Below, one piece after another: positions 20,207 through 29,670 of a stretch of DNA of 35,425 nucleotides (positions are counted from its first letter, which is position 1; every line of letters starts with the position of its first letter). The translations under genes and the position numbers were made by a program. Under the pieces are notes generated by a model, which did no database searches, was not told where the DNA came from, and was given only the letters and a program-made list of their open reading frames with translations. The stretch comes from Tritrichomonas foetus (lineage: Eukaryota > Parabasalia > Tritrichomonadida > Tritrichomonadidae), in the NCBI GenBank assembly GCA_001839685.1, contig MLAK01000862.1, positions 1 to 35,425 of the forward strand, read 5' to 3'.

Positions 20207-22740
20207 ATGGTTTCTTTTTCACAAAAGTACTTTCCAGCTAAGCACTTCCACGCCATCATCTTTCGCAGATGGACCCTCGTCAAACGTTCAGTGAGATCCG
20301 TCGTCATTTCGATGGTCGGAACACTCATTTTCTCAGCCCTCGCCATCGTCCTTCAGTGGCTCATGGTCACAATGATGGTTGCCTCCAAGCGGCCCATCAC
20401 ATTCAATATCTACACCCAAGAACCGCGCGATTTCATTGTAATCGGAGATAAATCTCAGAAATTGAATGTTAACATGACAAATGCCATCACACAAATGTAT
20501 AAACAGGATGTTGGTGATTCTGTTAATTTCATTTATTATCCGACAACTGAACAATTTAATCACGAGTTATATCATAATTTGACCAAGGCTCATTTTCCCC
20601 TCAATGTTCCATTCGGCATTGAAGCCAACACAACAACAAACTTAGTTCCAATCGGCAATATTACAATTCCATTAACCAAATATAATTTTAATATTTTATA
20701 CAATAGCAGTGGCATAAATCCGACTAAACAACAAATGTGGGGAATTATTAATGTCAACCGCGCACTGTGGAAGCTGAATTTCGGACTTGACTCGGATATC
20801 CAATTTTCAATGATGAAACTCCTTCGGAGGCTTTCACAACGTATTTTTGGACAGCTTGGACCAATGCTCATAACATGTGGACTCGTTTCTATCGTTCCCC
20901 TCTTCATTTCACAACCCATTACTGACATCACAGGTGAAGTGAGACAATATATGGCATCATGCACACTCAAAATGATGCCATATTGGACAGCAACATTTTT
21001 AATTGATTTTGCCATTTGGTTTATCGTAACAACTGTTGTATGGGCGCTTTTCAATGCATGCTACATTACTTCTTTTCATGACAATCTTTTCAATACATGG
21101 TATAGTCTTGTGTTTGTTGGGCCATCTTTCATTTTATTCACTTATTTCTTTCTTTCTGTTTTTCATCACCTGAAAGTGCTGCAAGACAGGCCTTCCTTAT
21201 TTTAGTCATTCTTTTGCTTGTTCCAGTGGTCGTTCAAATCGTGAGAAACGAAGTAAATCCTCCTTGGCTTGATTGGATCTATTCGTTCATTCCACACATC
21301 GGTCTGCAGCAACTTCTCGGTTATATCCTCACTAATATGGGCGACCAAAAGCAGAAATTTGACTATTACTGGAAATGGGAGTCTACTCAGCCTTATTTGG
21401 TCATGCAATGGTTAGATATTATTGTCTATATTATTATTTTGATTATTATTGAAATGAGCCGTCTTGGTGTTCAAAGAAAAGCTGCAAAAAGCGCCTTCGG
21501 TGATTATCATGATTTCTTCAAGAAAACTAAAGCTAAACATCCAGTCACTCCAGAAGCTCATGAAATGGAAGAAGAAGTCCATAATAACTCTGATTACGCC
21601 GTCCGTGTTGTGGATTGTTCAAGACTCTTCATAAATACAGCAGGAGAACCAATTCCAGCCGTAAACTGTGTCTCGTTAGGTGTTAAAGAAGGTTCATTAT
21701 TTGGTTTCTTAGGTGCAAATGGTGCAGGAAAGACAACATTGATTAGAATGATCACTGGAATGCTTCCCCCGTCTGATGGATCAATTGAAATCAATGGAAC
21801 ATTAATCGAAGAACTTTCAGATACAACAGTTCTTTCTATTTGTCCGCAATTTAATACTCATCTTTGTATGGAACTGACCCCACGTGAGCATTTTAAGCTT
21901 TATTCACTTCTCTTCCAACTCAATCCTAAAGATACTCGTGAAAGCACCGAAAAATTAATGAAAGTTCTGGAATTAGAAGAGCTTGGAGATAAACCAATTC
22001 GTGAACTTTCTGGAGGTGATGTTCGAAAACTTGCAATTGCTTTATCATTCTTGGGTCCTGCTAAAATCATCCTTCTTGATGAGCCAACAGCTTCTCTCGA
22101 TCCAGTCGCAAGACATCACGTTCATGAAATGATTCTTGAATATAAAGGATTGAAGACATTCATGCTTTGTACTCACTTATTGAGTGAAGCTGAAAGTCTC
22201 TGTGATCAAATTTCCATTATGATTAAAGGTACTGTATACACAGTTGGTTCTCCACAATACCTTACACGTAAATTTGGTACAGAATATAAGATTGATGTAA
22301 TGCTTAAGGATGAATCAGATGAAAATGGAAGCAAATGCGATGAGTTTTTCAATAGCGAATTACCAACAGCTGAACTTTCAATTAAACGTCCAAAAGCAAG
22401 AATTTATTCTATTCCTGCAGCAGATATTACTCTTCCTGAACTCTTCAAGAAGATGCAAGCTGGCGCAGATGACGATAACGGTTTTGCATATTACACTTGC
22501 TCATCATCTTCACTTGAAAGAGTGTTCATGGAAATTGTTCATATGTCTGAAAATGATTATATGGTGATGGTGAATGGAAATGAGTCATCTCTTGAAGAAA
22601 AGAAGAAGAAAGAAGAAGATAGAAAAGATAGAAAGACGCCATCAAAGTCATCTCGATCAAAGGGATCAAGAGTGAGTAATATTGACAGCTCAGATGGTTC
22701 AGTTGAATCAATTTATGAAAATAGCGACTCCAAACCATAA
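20207..22740 (+). CDS. Half-size ABCA-type ABC transporter, frameshifted
   Basis: About 844 aa when two frames are joined (20207 to about 21159; about 21163 to 22740). One membrane helix at about residues 28-55 is followed by a large non-cytosolic loop with several N-glycosylation sites (NMT, NLT, NTT, NIT, NSS), then a group of membrane helices across the frame junction, then one nucleotide-binding domain. The order TMD-NBD and the loop fit a half-size ABCA transporter, a family that moves lipids. The NBD has Walker A GANGAGKTT (21712 on), Q-loop CPQFNTH, signature LSGGDVRK with Asp where Gln is canonical, Walker B IILLDEPTASLD and H-loop CTHLLSEAE. The C-terminal tail is Lys/Glu- and Ser-rich. 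TAA overlaps TAAA. Confidence 0.9.
21159..21163 (+). other. Frameshift site in the ABC transporter gene (T5)
   Basis: First frame reads GTT TTT CAT and stops at 21203-21205. One more T gives SVFSSPESAARQAFLILV and continues into the membrane helix and NBD frame. The restored stretch is a natural hydrophobic helix, which supports the join. Confidence 0.8.
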
Positions 22741-23130
22741 AACTAATAGAGTTACTCTGAAAGGAAAATGTGTTGAATATATATAATTTTTTATTTGATA
22801 AATGACATTTTGATTTTATATTAAAAGAATACCAAAAACCTGAATTTGATGATTTTTCTATGTTTTAAAACGCTTCTAATTCTTTATGAAATGATCATTA
22901 AAATATTAAGAAAATAAACCCCAATCTTAATATCATGTTCATCTCTATAAATCTTCTATAAATGAAAAATAATGTTAAAAAAGATAATATTTAAATGATT
23001 TTGAATTCTAAAAAGTGTTATAATATTTTTCAAGAACAGTCCGTCTGGAGATATTCTGTTCTAAAAAAACTTCATTTAAATATAATAGATGTAATACGAA
23101 AAATAAACTATGGGGAAAATATAAAAATGA
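22741..23130. other. Intergenic AT-rich stretch
   Basis: No gene seen. A spaced inverted repeat AGAACAG (23033-23039) / CTGTTCT (23056-23062) is the only structure noted. Confidence 0.4.
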
Positions 23131-23488
23131 TTTCAACTTCATTGTGAAATTTGGAAATCAATTTGTCAACGTCTCATTCCTACTCCAACTCAAACATATT
23201 TACATTTCGCAGCTTCTAAAAAAATTGAAATATTTGAAATGATACTTCAGCACACAGTTAATATTAACGAAGAAAATGACAATGGTGAAACACTCATTTT
23301 TATTGATGTTCGTCATTTAAATCGGGCCAATAAAGAGCTTTTATTTGATAATGCAACACATGATTATGAATAGTCATCAAGATTTATTATATCATGTAAT
23401 GTCTCTACAAGTATCATACAACATCAAAAAAGATTTTAAAAATCAAGTGATTGAATATTTTGTAACTTATAATCCTAATAGAAAATGA
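23131..23488 (+). pseudogene. Ankyrin-repeat gene relic
   Basis: The frame 23131-23373 contains TYLHFAASKKIEIFEMIL, then VNINEENDNGETLIF, which is the order of an ankyrin repeat (TPLHxAA, helix, VNxxNxxGxT). There is no ATG at its front; it stops at TAG 23371-23373, and an overlapping second frame stays open to TGA at 23486-23488 (23321-23488, with SHQDLLYHVMSLQVSYN). This looks like a fragment of an ankyrin-repeat protein, a family that is greatly expanded in trichomonads, broken at both ends and by at least one shift. The codons are degraded but the repeat pattern is clear. Confidence 0.55.
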
Positions 23489-24014
23489 TGGAGTAGAATT
23501 TTTTCATTGATGAAAAAGAAAATTAGTAATTTCCGGGAAATTGTAATGTTCTGTCAAGAGAATTAAAATAACTTTCTCTTCCTTCTTCTTCTTCTTAAAT
23601 TCCAAATTAATTAAAATAATAACATTAATATCATTTCAGATGAAAACCTTTTATAACCGACAAAATTGTAGAAAATAATACTTGATGCTGTTTAATCAAA
23701 TAAATATAAGATGAATATTTTTTAAAAAATGTCAAATTGGTAATTAAGGTTAAAGTAGAGCAATATTTAAACCTATCTTATGAGTAATTACATCACATGT
23801 GATTGCTAACAGTCACTCTTGGATAATTCATTATTCAGTATTTATCTGGTCAAATGCCATCATTTTAATATAATTGAATGTTTCCAATCGCCAACATTTA
23901 TAACATTGAATTTTTTTGTTATCTCCTTGATGCGATTTCTATCGTCTTATTGACCTTTCACATAGGTTAAAAAAAAAAGAAGATGACTCTATCGGCATGA
24001 GATGAAATTTCAAT

Positions 24015-24019
24015 TCATT
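24015..24019 (+). promoter_or_regulatory. Initiator TCATT that decides the start at 24023
   Basis: TCATT fits TCA+1 Y (T/A); the mRNA would begin at 24017, after the ATG at 24002 and 6 nt before the ATG at 24023. The first ATG would therefore not be in the transcript. Confidence 0.65.
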
Positions 24020-24022
24020 TCA

Positions 24023-26581
24023 ATGTCAAGCAAGAAGTCGAAAAAAATATATGACGAATTAAGTAACTTGAAAGAAGAACTAAAGGAAATTACGATTAAT
24101 TACGATTATATTTATAATGTCAACGAACAGGACGATATAAATTTATTATATTCGAATGACTTTGAAAATCACGAATCGCTTGAAAATCTAACAAACGACT
24201 TGGTTGAATTCCAGTGCCCACAATTTGATTTTCAGGAGAAGACAAAGCTGATGGACAAATTAAATGAAAGACGAAACAAAGTCAAAGAAGATTTTGAAAG
24301 CGTTCGACAAGAAAAGAAACAAACTGATTTAGAAGAACTCGAAAGAAAAAGACATGAAGATCCGCACTTCCATAAGTACAATTTGGTCAAATTTCCAACA
24401 GTTAATGATCAGCTGAAAACTTTGCAAGATTTTGATACTTTGGAGATTCCAAGAGCCTCTTACGACCAAACTTTAGAAATCAATAAACCTGTTCATATTG
24501 TTGCCAATCCACGAGCGCAGTTCACAAGTAGCGCTAAAAAAGACTGCATCAAATGCAATGCATATGGTGCCATTGTTGAAGGCTTTGAATTTATTTATCG
24601 GGGAAATGATCCTTTTTCAGCAGCTGTCATTGAAAATGGTAGTGTTACATTCATTAATTGCACATTTAAAGGTGCGAAAGCAACAACAGTAGCAACAAAG
24701 AATTGCTCGAATGCAACTTTTATTAATTGTAGCTTTTCAGAATCAAATGAATTTAATATTTCTGTTCAAGATTTCTCAACAATCACATGTCAAAAATGTA
24801 CAATTTCGAATGCAGCTAAAAGTGGGATATATTTAAATGGTCATTCTGCAGCAAATGTTGTTGATACCGAAATTAAATTAAATTCATTATTTGGTGTTCA
24901 CATTGAAGGTGATTCTTCAGCACTCTTCCAAAATTGCAAAATTCATACAAATTCATTGGATGGTTTTAAAATTCAATCAACTTCTAAAAATATTATGCTA
25001 CGCGATAATGTTATTTACAATCAAGATGGATTTGGCATTTATGTAAAAGATTCTTTTTGTTCACTCTCTGGAAATAAAATTTATGATAATTCCAAGGGTT
25101 CTCTAAATATTGAAAAAGGATCTTCATCTTCACATAAACCTGAAGTTATCTCAAACCGAAATGAATACCAATGTTTAACATCTTCTGCAAGTTTGATCAA
25201 AGTTGGAAGTGATTCAATTTTGGTTTCAACGTCGGATAAACTTGAAGGAAAATGTCCTTTTGGTGTTTTTGTTGAAAGTGACGCAAAATATACTGCATTT
25301 AATACTAAATTTGAAAATATTGAAGGACAGGGGATTCAAATTAAATCTAGAGCTGATGTTTATTTAGATGGATGCTCATTCATTAATGTTGATACATATA
25401 ATATCGCAGCTATGGAAAATAGTAAAGTTTCTGTTTTAAGATCTCAGTTTGTAAATGATGAAGATAAAATTAGGGGAAATAAGAAGATAATTGGCTTCCT
25501 TGCAAATAAATCTATAAATGGATTAATCGAAGATTGTAAATTCGAAAATCTCTATAACGGTATTGTGTTAAATGAATCACATGATGAAATAACAATTAGG
25601 AAATGCAAATTAAACAACATTTTCAGATTTTGTGTGGACATAATAGATGGCTCCCGTGCACTTATTGAAGAATGTTGTTCTGATAACAACAACATTACTC
25701 CACAATCGATCATAAATATACACAGTAGTAAATCAACAACAGATATTGAAAACAAACCAACCTTTAAGAAATGTGTCTTTACACATGCAAAAATTTCCTG
25801 TGCTAATATTGAAAATAACGCAAGTCCAATTTTCGAAGAATGTACATTTGAGGAATCAAAAAGTCGTGGAGCTATCGCAATTCGTTCTTCACCAATATTT
25901 CGACGCTGTGAATTCACAAATAATGAACAAGCTGCGGTCTTTGTGAGTGAGAAAGCAGTAGTTGAACTTGAAAAATGTAATATTTATGCAAATGTTATCA
26001 CTGGATTGATGGTTAAAGATATGGGCACTAAAGTGATAGTGAAAGAATCAAAAATTTATGATCATACTGCCTCAACAGGTACTACAATAACTGAAAATGC
26101 ATCAGCAACATTTGAAAATTGTCAATTTTATGGAAACTTGATGTCACATATTGAATCTAGAATGTCTGCTTCTGTAAAAGTTATAGGATGCGATATTTAT
26201 TCATCTGGATTAGGAACAGGAATAAATGTTCATTCTAATGGTAATCTTCTAATTGAAAAATCAAAGATTCATGATGAAGCCAAGGCAGCAATTCTTGCAG
26301 GAACACAAGGAACAATTAAAGTCATTAATTGCGAAATTTATAATTGTTCACAATCAGCACTTTTCCAGAAAGAAATGTCTCATCTTTCAATTATTGGATG
26401 TCATATTCACAACAATACACCAGATGCTCTTACTGCAGTTGGTGGTGAGCTTATCGCTCATGATAATATCTTTGAAAATCAATCAGCTTATGCAATCAGC
26501 ATTAGTAAAGAGAAAGTGACTCATGATTTGGTAAATAACAAATTTAATAACAACAAAGTTGGTGATGTTCGATTCTTCTAA
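24023..26581 (+). CDS. Intracellular right-handed beta-helix (PbH1-repeat) protein
   Basis: 852 aa from the ATG chosen by the initiator (859 from the upstream ATG). Residues 1 to about 130 are charged and helical, with a likely coiled coil around KLNERRNKVKEDF and LEELERKRHED. From about residue 150 to the end the sequence is a ladder of about 22-residue rungs of the type FINCTFKG, GIYLNGHSAANVVDT, IEGDSSALFQNCKIH, with regular Asn and Cys: the parallel beta-helix (PbH1/CASH) pattern. No signal peptide or membrane segment is seen, so it should act inside the cell, more like FBXO11 or SHCBP1 beta-helices than a secreted pectate lyase. I see no F-box and no lyase active site. It is convergent with the armadillo-like gene; TAAA follows a few bases after the stop. 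Confidence 0.85.
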   Translation: MSSKKSKKIYDELSNLKEELKEITINYDYIYNVNEQDDINLLYSNDFENHESLENLTNDLVEFQCPQFDFQEKTKLMDKLNERRNKVKEDFESVRQEKKQTDLEELERKRHEDPHFHKYNLVKFPTVNDQLKTLQDFDTLEIPRASYDQTLEINKPVHIVANPRAQFTSSAKKDCIKCNAYGAIVEGFEFIYRGNDPFSAAVIENGSVTFINCTFKGAKATTVATKNCSNATFINCSFSESNEFNISVQDFSTITCQKCTISNAAKSGIYLNGHSAANVVDTEIKLNSLFGVHIEGDSSALFQNCKIHTNSLDGFKIQSTSKNIMLRDNVIYNQDGFGIYVKDSFCSLSGNKIYDNSKGSLNIEKGSSSSHKPEVISNRNEYQCLTSSASLIKVGSDSILVSTSDKLEGKCPFGVFVESDAKYTAFNTKFENIEGQGIQIKSRADVYLDGCSFINVDTYNIAAMENSKVSVLRSQFVNDEDKIRGNKKIIGFLANKSINGLIEDCKFENLYNGIVLNESHDEITIRKCKLNNIFRFCVDIIDGSRALIEECCSDNNNITPQSIINIHSSKSTTDIENKPTFKKCVFTHAKISCANIENNASPIFEECTFEESKSRGAIAIRSSPIFRRCEFTNNEQAAVFVSEKAVVELEKCNIYANVITGLMVKDMGTKVIVKESKIYDHTASTGTTITENASATFENCQFYGNLMSHIESRMSASVKVIGCDIYSSGLGTGINVHSNGNLLIEKSKIHDEAKAAILAGTQGTIKVINCEIYNCSQSALFQKEMSHLSIIGCHIHNNTPDALTAVGGELIAHDNIFENQSAYAISISKEKVTHDLVNNKFNNNKVGDVRFF

Positions 26582-26714
26582 GTAAAATTCATTATTACTT
26601 ATTAATTATTTTCTATATTTTACGGAAAAAAAATCTTTTTCTTTCATAAAAAAGAAATATAAAAAGGAAAAAAAAATATAATTTTATCTTTTTAATTAAC
26701 AAATATGATAGACT

Positions 26715-28229
26715 TTATTCATTTCCGATGAATGGACTTAATAGTATTCTTAATTCATCAACCATGTATCCAACATCTGCGTTTTGAGTAAGTTCATCAA
26801 TAATTTCTTCAAAAGCAGTAATAAGATCAAATTCAATTATTTTATGTAATACATCAATTTCACCATTAATAGGTGATAACCTACAAAGCATCAAAACTGT
26901 TTTTAGAATTTCTATTAGAGATTCAATTTTATTGCAGCACAAAAAGTTCGAAAAGGCTTGAAACAAACTAACACGATTATCATCATTTTGTGAGCAATCT
27001 GGTAAAGATAATAATGAAGAAATGATATTTATATCACCAATTTGTAACAATCCGCAAATCATTAAAATAACCGCATTTTTTATTTTGAAACTTGATTTTT
27101 CAAAAAAATGAATTCCAAAATAATATATTTTGATTGCATTTTCTTTTATATTGGAAAGAGCTTGTTGAAACTTTTCTTCACTTTGGTCACATGTTTTCAT
27201 TCTTTTGAAGATTGTTTCTTCCAATTTAATTAAGTTCAAAATCATTTGTGGAGTCCATTCATCATTTGGCATAATTTCGAAAATCGGAGTTGATGATGGA
27301 AGAAATATTGCCATATCGTCAGATCGAAAAGCAAAATTATTCAAAATTCCAAGAACATTACTTATAAATAAATTAAAAGAAGATAAATGTGATATTTTTT
27401 CAGAATTTATAAGAATCGGAATAACTTGAATAGCATCATTTCCAAAATAATGAATTGTCATATCAGCTTGGAAATAAGACATTTTACAAATCATGTCAGA
27501 CGCAATAATTTTATCATTTTCAAAATCAGAATGAAATAATTGTCGTATTTCCTGAATTGATGGATTCTTGATTTTTTCAGGTGCATCGAAAAAACATAAG
27601 CAATGTGATAGCAACAAAATAGCAGCATGTTTAATTTGATTAAGAATGTTTTTTGATATGCAAAAAAACTCTTTTTCATGTTTAGTCAATCGATAATAAT
27701 TATTCGAGTTTTCTAAATTAGATAAAACAAATAAAGCTGAATTAAATAAATCTTCTCCGTCAATAAGTTTCAAAGTTTCTATTTTTTCATCCGTAAAATC
27801 ATTTAAAGCATTTAATGAATCAAGAACAATACTTGGGTTTCTTGACAGACTTATTGAATTTAATAAAAGTTGTTTAAATGGCAAATATAAGTAGTTTTTC
27901 AAGCTTTCATCATCTTGTATTGTTATATATGAAATAACATCAATAAATTTGCTTAATAAAAATGAATTGTCTGTATTGCCAAGTGATATAATTTTTTCGA
28001 TAATTTCATGGCTCAGAATTCGAATAGTTTCATAGCGGTCAAGAACTGTCCTAATTGCATCTACTGCTTGAATTACGGTGTTGAAATCGCCTGATTGTAA
28101 GTCCAAATTATTTGGATCAAGAATTTTCATAAGAATTGGATCGTCTTCATTTAAATCGATTACTTCATCATCAACTCTCTGACTTTTTGATACATCGCTA
28201 GTGAGGTCTTTTTTATAAGAGAAATTCAC
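26715..28229 (-). CDS. Armadillo-like (importin-alpha-like) protein, 5' end uncertain
   Basis: About 500 aa of helical repeats with Leu/Ile-rich helices throughout, such as FNTVIQAVDAIRTVLDR and LGILNNFAF, resembling the divergent armadillo proteins of trichomonads. The Lys/Arg/Asp-rich beginning (YKKDLTSDVSKSQRVDDEV) recalls a weak importin-beta-binding segment, so a role in nuclear transport is possible but not shown. The frame has no ATG near its front: 28229 is a GTG, and the first in-frame Met is 33 codons later. Upstream, an ATG at 28281 with a good initiator opens a short frame that would join this one after a shift. TAA overlaps TAAA. Confidence 0.7.
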   Translation of the reverse strand: MNFSYKKDLTSDVSKSQRVDDEVIDLNEDDPILMKILDPNNLDLQSGDFNTVIQAVDAIRTVLDRYETIRILSHEIIEKIISLGNTDNSFLLSKFIDVISYITIQDDESLKNYLYLPFKQLLLNSISLSRNPSIVLDSLNALNDFTDEKIETLKLIDGEDLFNSALFVLSNLENSNNYYRLTKHEKEFFCISKNILNQIKHAAILLLSHCLCFFDAPEKIKNPSIQEIRQLFHSDFENDKIIASDMICKMSYFQADMTIHYFGNDAIQVIPILINSEKISHLSSFNLFISNVLGILNNFAFRSDDMAIFLPSSTPIFEIMPNDEWTPQMILNLIKLEETIFKRMKTCDQSEEKFQQALSNIKENAIKIYYFGIHFFEKSSFKIKNAVILMICGLLQIGDINIISSLLSLPDCSQNDDNRVSLFQAFSNFLCCNKIESLIEILKTVLMLCRLSPINGEIDVLHKIIEFDLITAFEEIIDELTQNADVGYMVDELRILLSPFIGNE

Positions 28230-28281
28230 TCGTGAGGATAAATGGTAATTTTGTTAACGAATGATTGGTTAACTCTCTCAT
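28213..28281 (-). other. Possible true 5' end of the armadillo-like gene, out of frame
   Basis: ATG at 28281, 6 nt from initiator A, opens MRELTNHSLTKLPFILTSEF and stops at 28215-28213, overlapping the main frame by about 40 nt. Joining needs one base fewer (or two more), the opposite direction to the other three shifts. It is suggestive only. Confidence 0.4.
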
Positions 28282-28284
28282 ATC

Positions 28285-28289
28285 AGTGA
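28285..28289 (-). promoter_or_regulatory. Initiator TCACT upstream of the armadillo-like gene
   Basis: Minus-strand TCACT, predicted +1 at 28287, 6 nt before the ATG at 28281. It is the best-placed initiator for this gene. Confidence 0.5.
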
Positions 28290-28658
28290 TTGAATACAAA
28301 AAATGCGACCTTTTTACTGTGAACACTTTTGTTTAATTTGACTATATATTTGACCATAAATGTTCACGATGAAAATATTCGCACATTACTTAAAAAGTTG
28401 TAAAACCAAATATCAATTCAAAAAAACAGAAGGTTAAATTCAGGTTACTTAGAAATTGAGCGGTCTGTTTATTGAAATTTCACCATAACTCGCAATTGGT
28501 TTAACCTTCAACTGCCCAGTTATTTCTATGTGGTGCATCAAAAAGTTATAAATTGGGATTTTGAATGATACTTCGACCATGAAAGAAATTACATAAGGAA
28601 AAAAAAAATGAAAGAAGAAAAAGTTGCAAATTTGTGTAATGCATCATTTTTGATTCAT
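28290..28658. other. Intergenic region, nothing recognised
   Basis: AT-rich DNA between the armadillo-like gene and the 3' end of the uL6 gene. A plus-strand frame at 28608-28826 is a shadow of uL6. Confidence 0.5.
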
Positions 28659-29234
28659 TTATTCTTCTTCTTCGATGAATCCTTTTTCAGAGACATAGAT
28701 ACCATCGAGGAACTTACGGAGATCTTTGTTGTGGATGTGTGTGTGTTGGTGGATCTTGGCGCATGTGAGGGAGACATCATCGAGGCTGTTTCCTTCCACC
28801 CAGATTTCTTCTTTCTGGCTTGGTGAATCCTTGATGATGACGCCAGCTGGAGCAACAACTCTCTTCTTTTCACGTTGACCCATGAAGTGAGTGAAGGCGA
28901 ATTCGTCGTTCTTGTCGCTGATTGTGTGCTTGATTGGGAAGTGAGCTGTGACGAACCTCATCTTATAACGATATCCGCGAGTTACGCCTGTGATCATGTT
29001 CTTGATGTGGCCGAAAAGTGTTCCGATACGGGCGACGAGTTTGCGGTTTCCGAACCAGCAGCGGGCGACAACTTGTTTTTCGGCTTCATCCCATTCGAAA
29101 TCGAGATGAAGGCAGGAAAGATCGCGTGTGAGTGTACCACGTTTGCCTGTGATTGTAACAACGCCAGATTTGATTTGGACTTTAACATCCTTTTCGATCT
29201 TAAGGTGGTCTTGGTGAAGAACTGGACGAGGCAT
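28659..29234 (-). CDS. RPL9: Large-subunit ribosomal protein uL6 (eukaryotic L9)
   Basis: 191 aa, the normal length of eukaryotic L9. It binds 25S/28S rRNA in the 60S subunit near the factor-binding region. Family marks are VVTITGKRGTLTRDLS near the N-terminus, WFGNRKLVARI, HIKNMITGVTRGYRYKMR, AHFPIK, and the C-terminal signature LRKFLDGIYVSEKG, followed by an acidic tail. The start codon lies 7 nt after the predicted M5 start base. TAA overlaps TAAA. The gene is divergent from eL38, which suggests coordinated expression of two ribosomal proteins. Codons are richer in G and C than those of most neighbours, as expected for a highly expressed gene. Confidence 0.98.
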   Translation of the reverse strand: MPRPVLHQDHLKIEKDVKVQIKSGVVTITGKRGTLTRDLSCLHLDFEWDEAEKQVVARCWFGNRKLVARIGTLFGHIKNMITGVTRGYRYKMRFVTAHFPIKHTISDKNDEFAFTHFMGQREKKRVVAPAGVIIKDSPSQKEEIWVEGNSLDDVSLTCAKIHQHTHIHNKDLRKFLDGIYVSEKGFIEEEE

Positions 29235-29237
29235 TAA

Positions 29238-29257
29238 AAAGGCCGACCATAACCGCT
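29238..29257 (-). promoter_or_regulatory. M3 + M5 core promoter of uL6
   Basis: M3 AGCGGTTA (minus strand 29257-29250) fits (A/G/T)(A/G)C(G/C)G(T/C)T(T/A/G), and M5 CCTTT (29242-29238) follows about 7 nt later. M5 replaces the initiator in T. vaginalis and starts RNA at its second C, here 29241. The context GCGGTTATGGTCGGCCTTTTT ends 4 nt before the ATG. Confidence 0.75.
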
Positions 29258-29429
29258 CAGAAAAAAGTGACAGAAATACTGAATTTACATCGAATGATTG
29301 AAAAAGTGAATTATTTGTGAAGCACGATATAAAATTTTTGATAGACCTCTGTGAATTACCGAAAGAAAGAAAGTAAAATCTCGAACGATAGAATTATAAA
29401 CTATTCAAAATTGAGGTATGTGGTCAAGC

Positions 29430-29434
29430 CCTTT
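29430..29434 (+). promoter_or_regulatory. M5 core promoter of eL38 (CCTTT)
   Basis: CCTTT within GGTCAAGCCCTTTTTT; predicted +1 at 29431, 15 nt before the ATG. The preceding GAGGTATGTGGTC resembles the M3 context of uL6 but is degenerate. The C plus pyrimidine-run start also resembles animal TOP mRNAs. Confidence 0.65.
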
Positions 29435-29445
29435 TTTATTATAGG

Positions 29446-29670
29446 ATGCCTAAATCCGTCAGTCAACCAAAGAAATTCCTTGAGCTTGTCAACCGCTCCG
29501 ACGCTAAGTGGGTCAAGATCAAGAAAGTTACAGGCGATGTCACAAAGTTCAAGCTTAGGACAACAAAGTACCTCTACACATTAACAATCAAGCAACCAAA
29601 ATTCACCCAACTCGTCACCGAATCAATTCCACAAGGACTTGAAGTTATCTATCTTGACAAAAGGGAGTAA
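29446..29670 (+). CDS. RPL38: Large-subunit ribosomal protein eL38
   Basis: 74 aa, close to the 70 or so of eukaryotic L38, a small 60S protein. The family pattern is present from end to end: MPKSV, then FLELVNRSDAKWVKIKKV, VTKFKLRTTKYLYTLTI and the C-terminal IPQGLEVIYL. The ATG is the first after the M5 start site. The stop is read as GAG TAA ATG, so TAAA overlaps it. Head-to-head with uL6 with 211 bp between start codons. Confidence 0.97.
   Translation: MPKSVSQPKKFLELVNRSDAKWVKIKKVTGDVTKFKLRTTKYLYTLTIKQPKFTQLVTESIPQGLEVIYLDKRE

Noticed and set aside
29416..29445. GTATGT ... TATAG before eL38, like a very short intron
   Set aside because: The ATG of a full-length eL38 follows it, there is no upstream coding exon, and the stretch is better explained by the M5 promoter.
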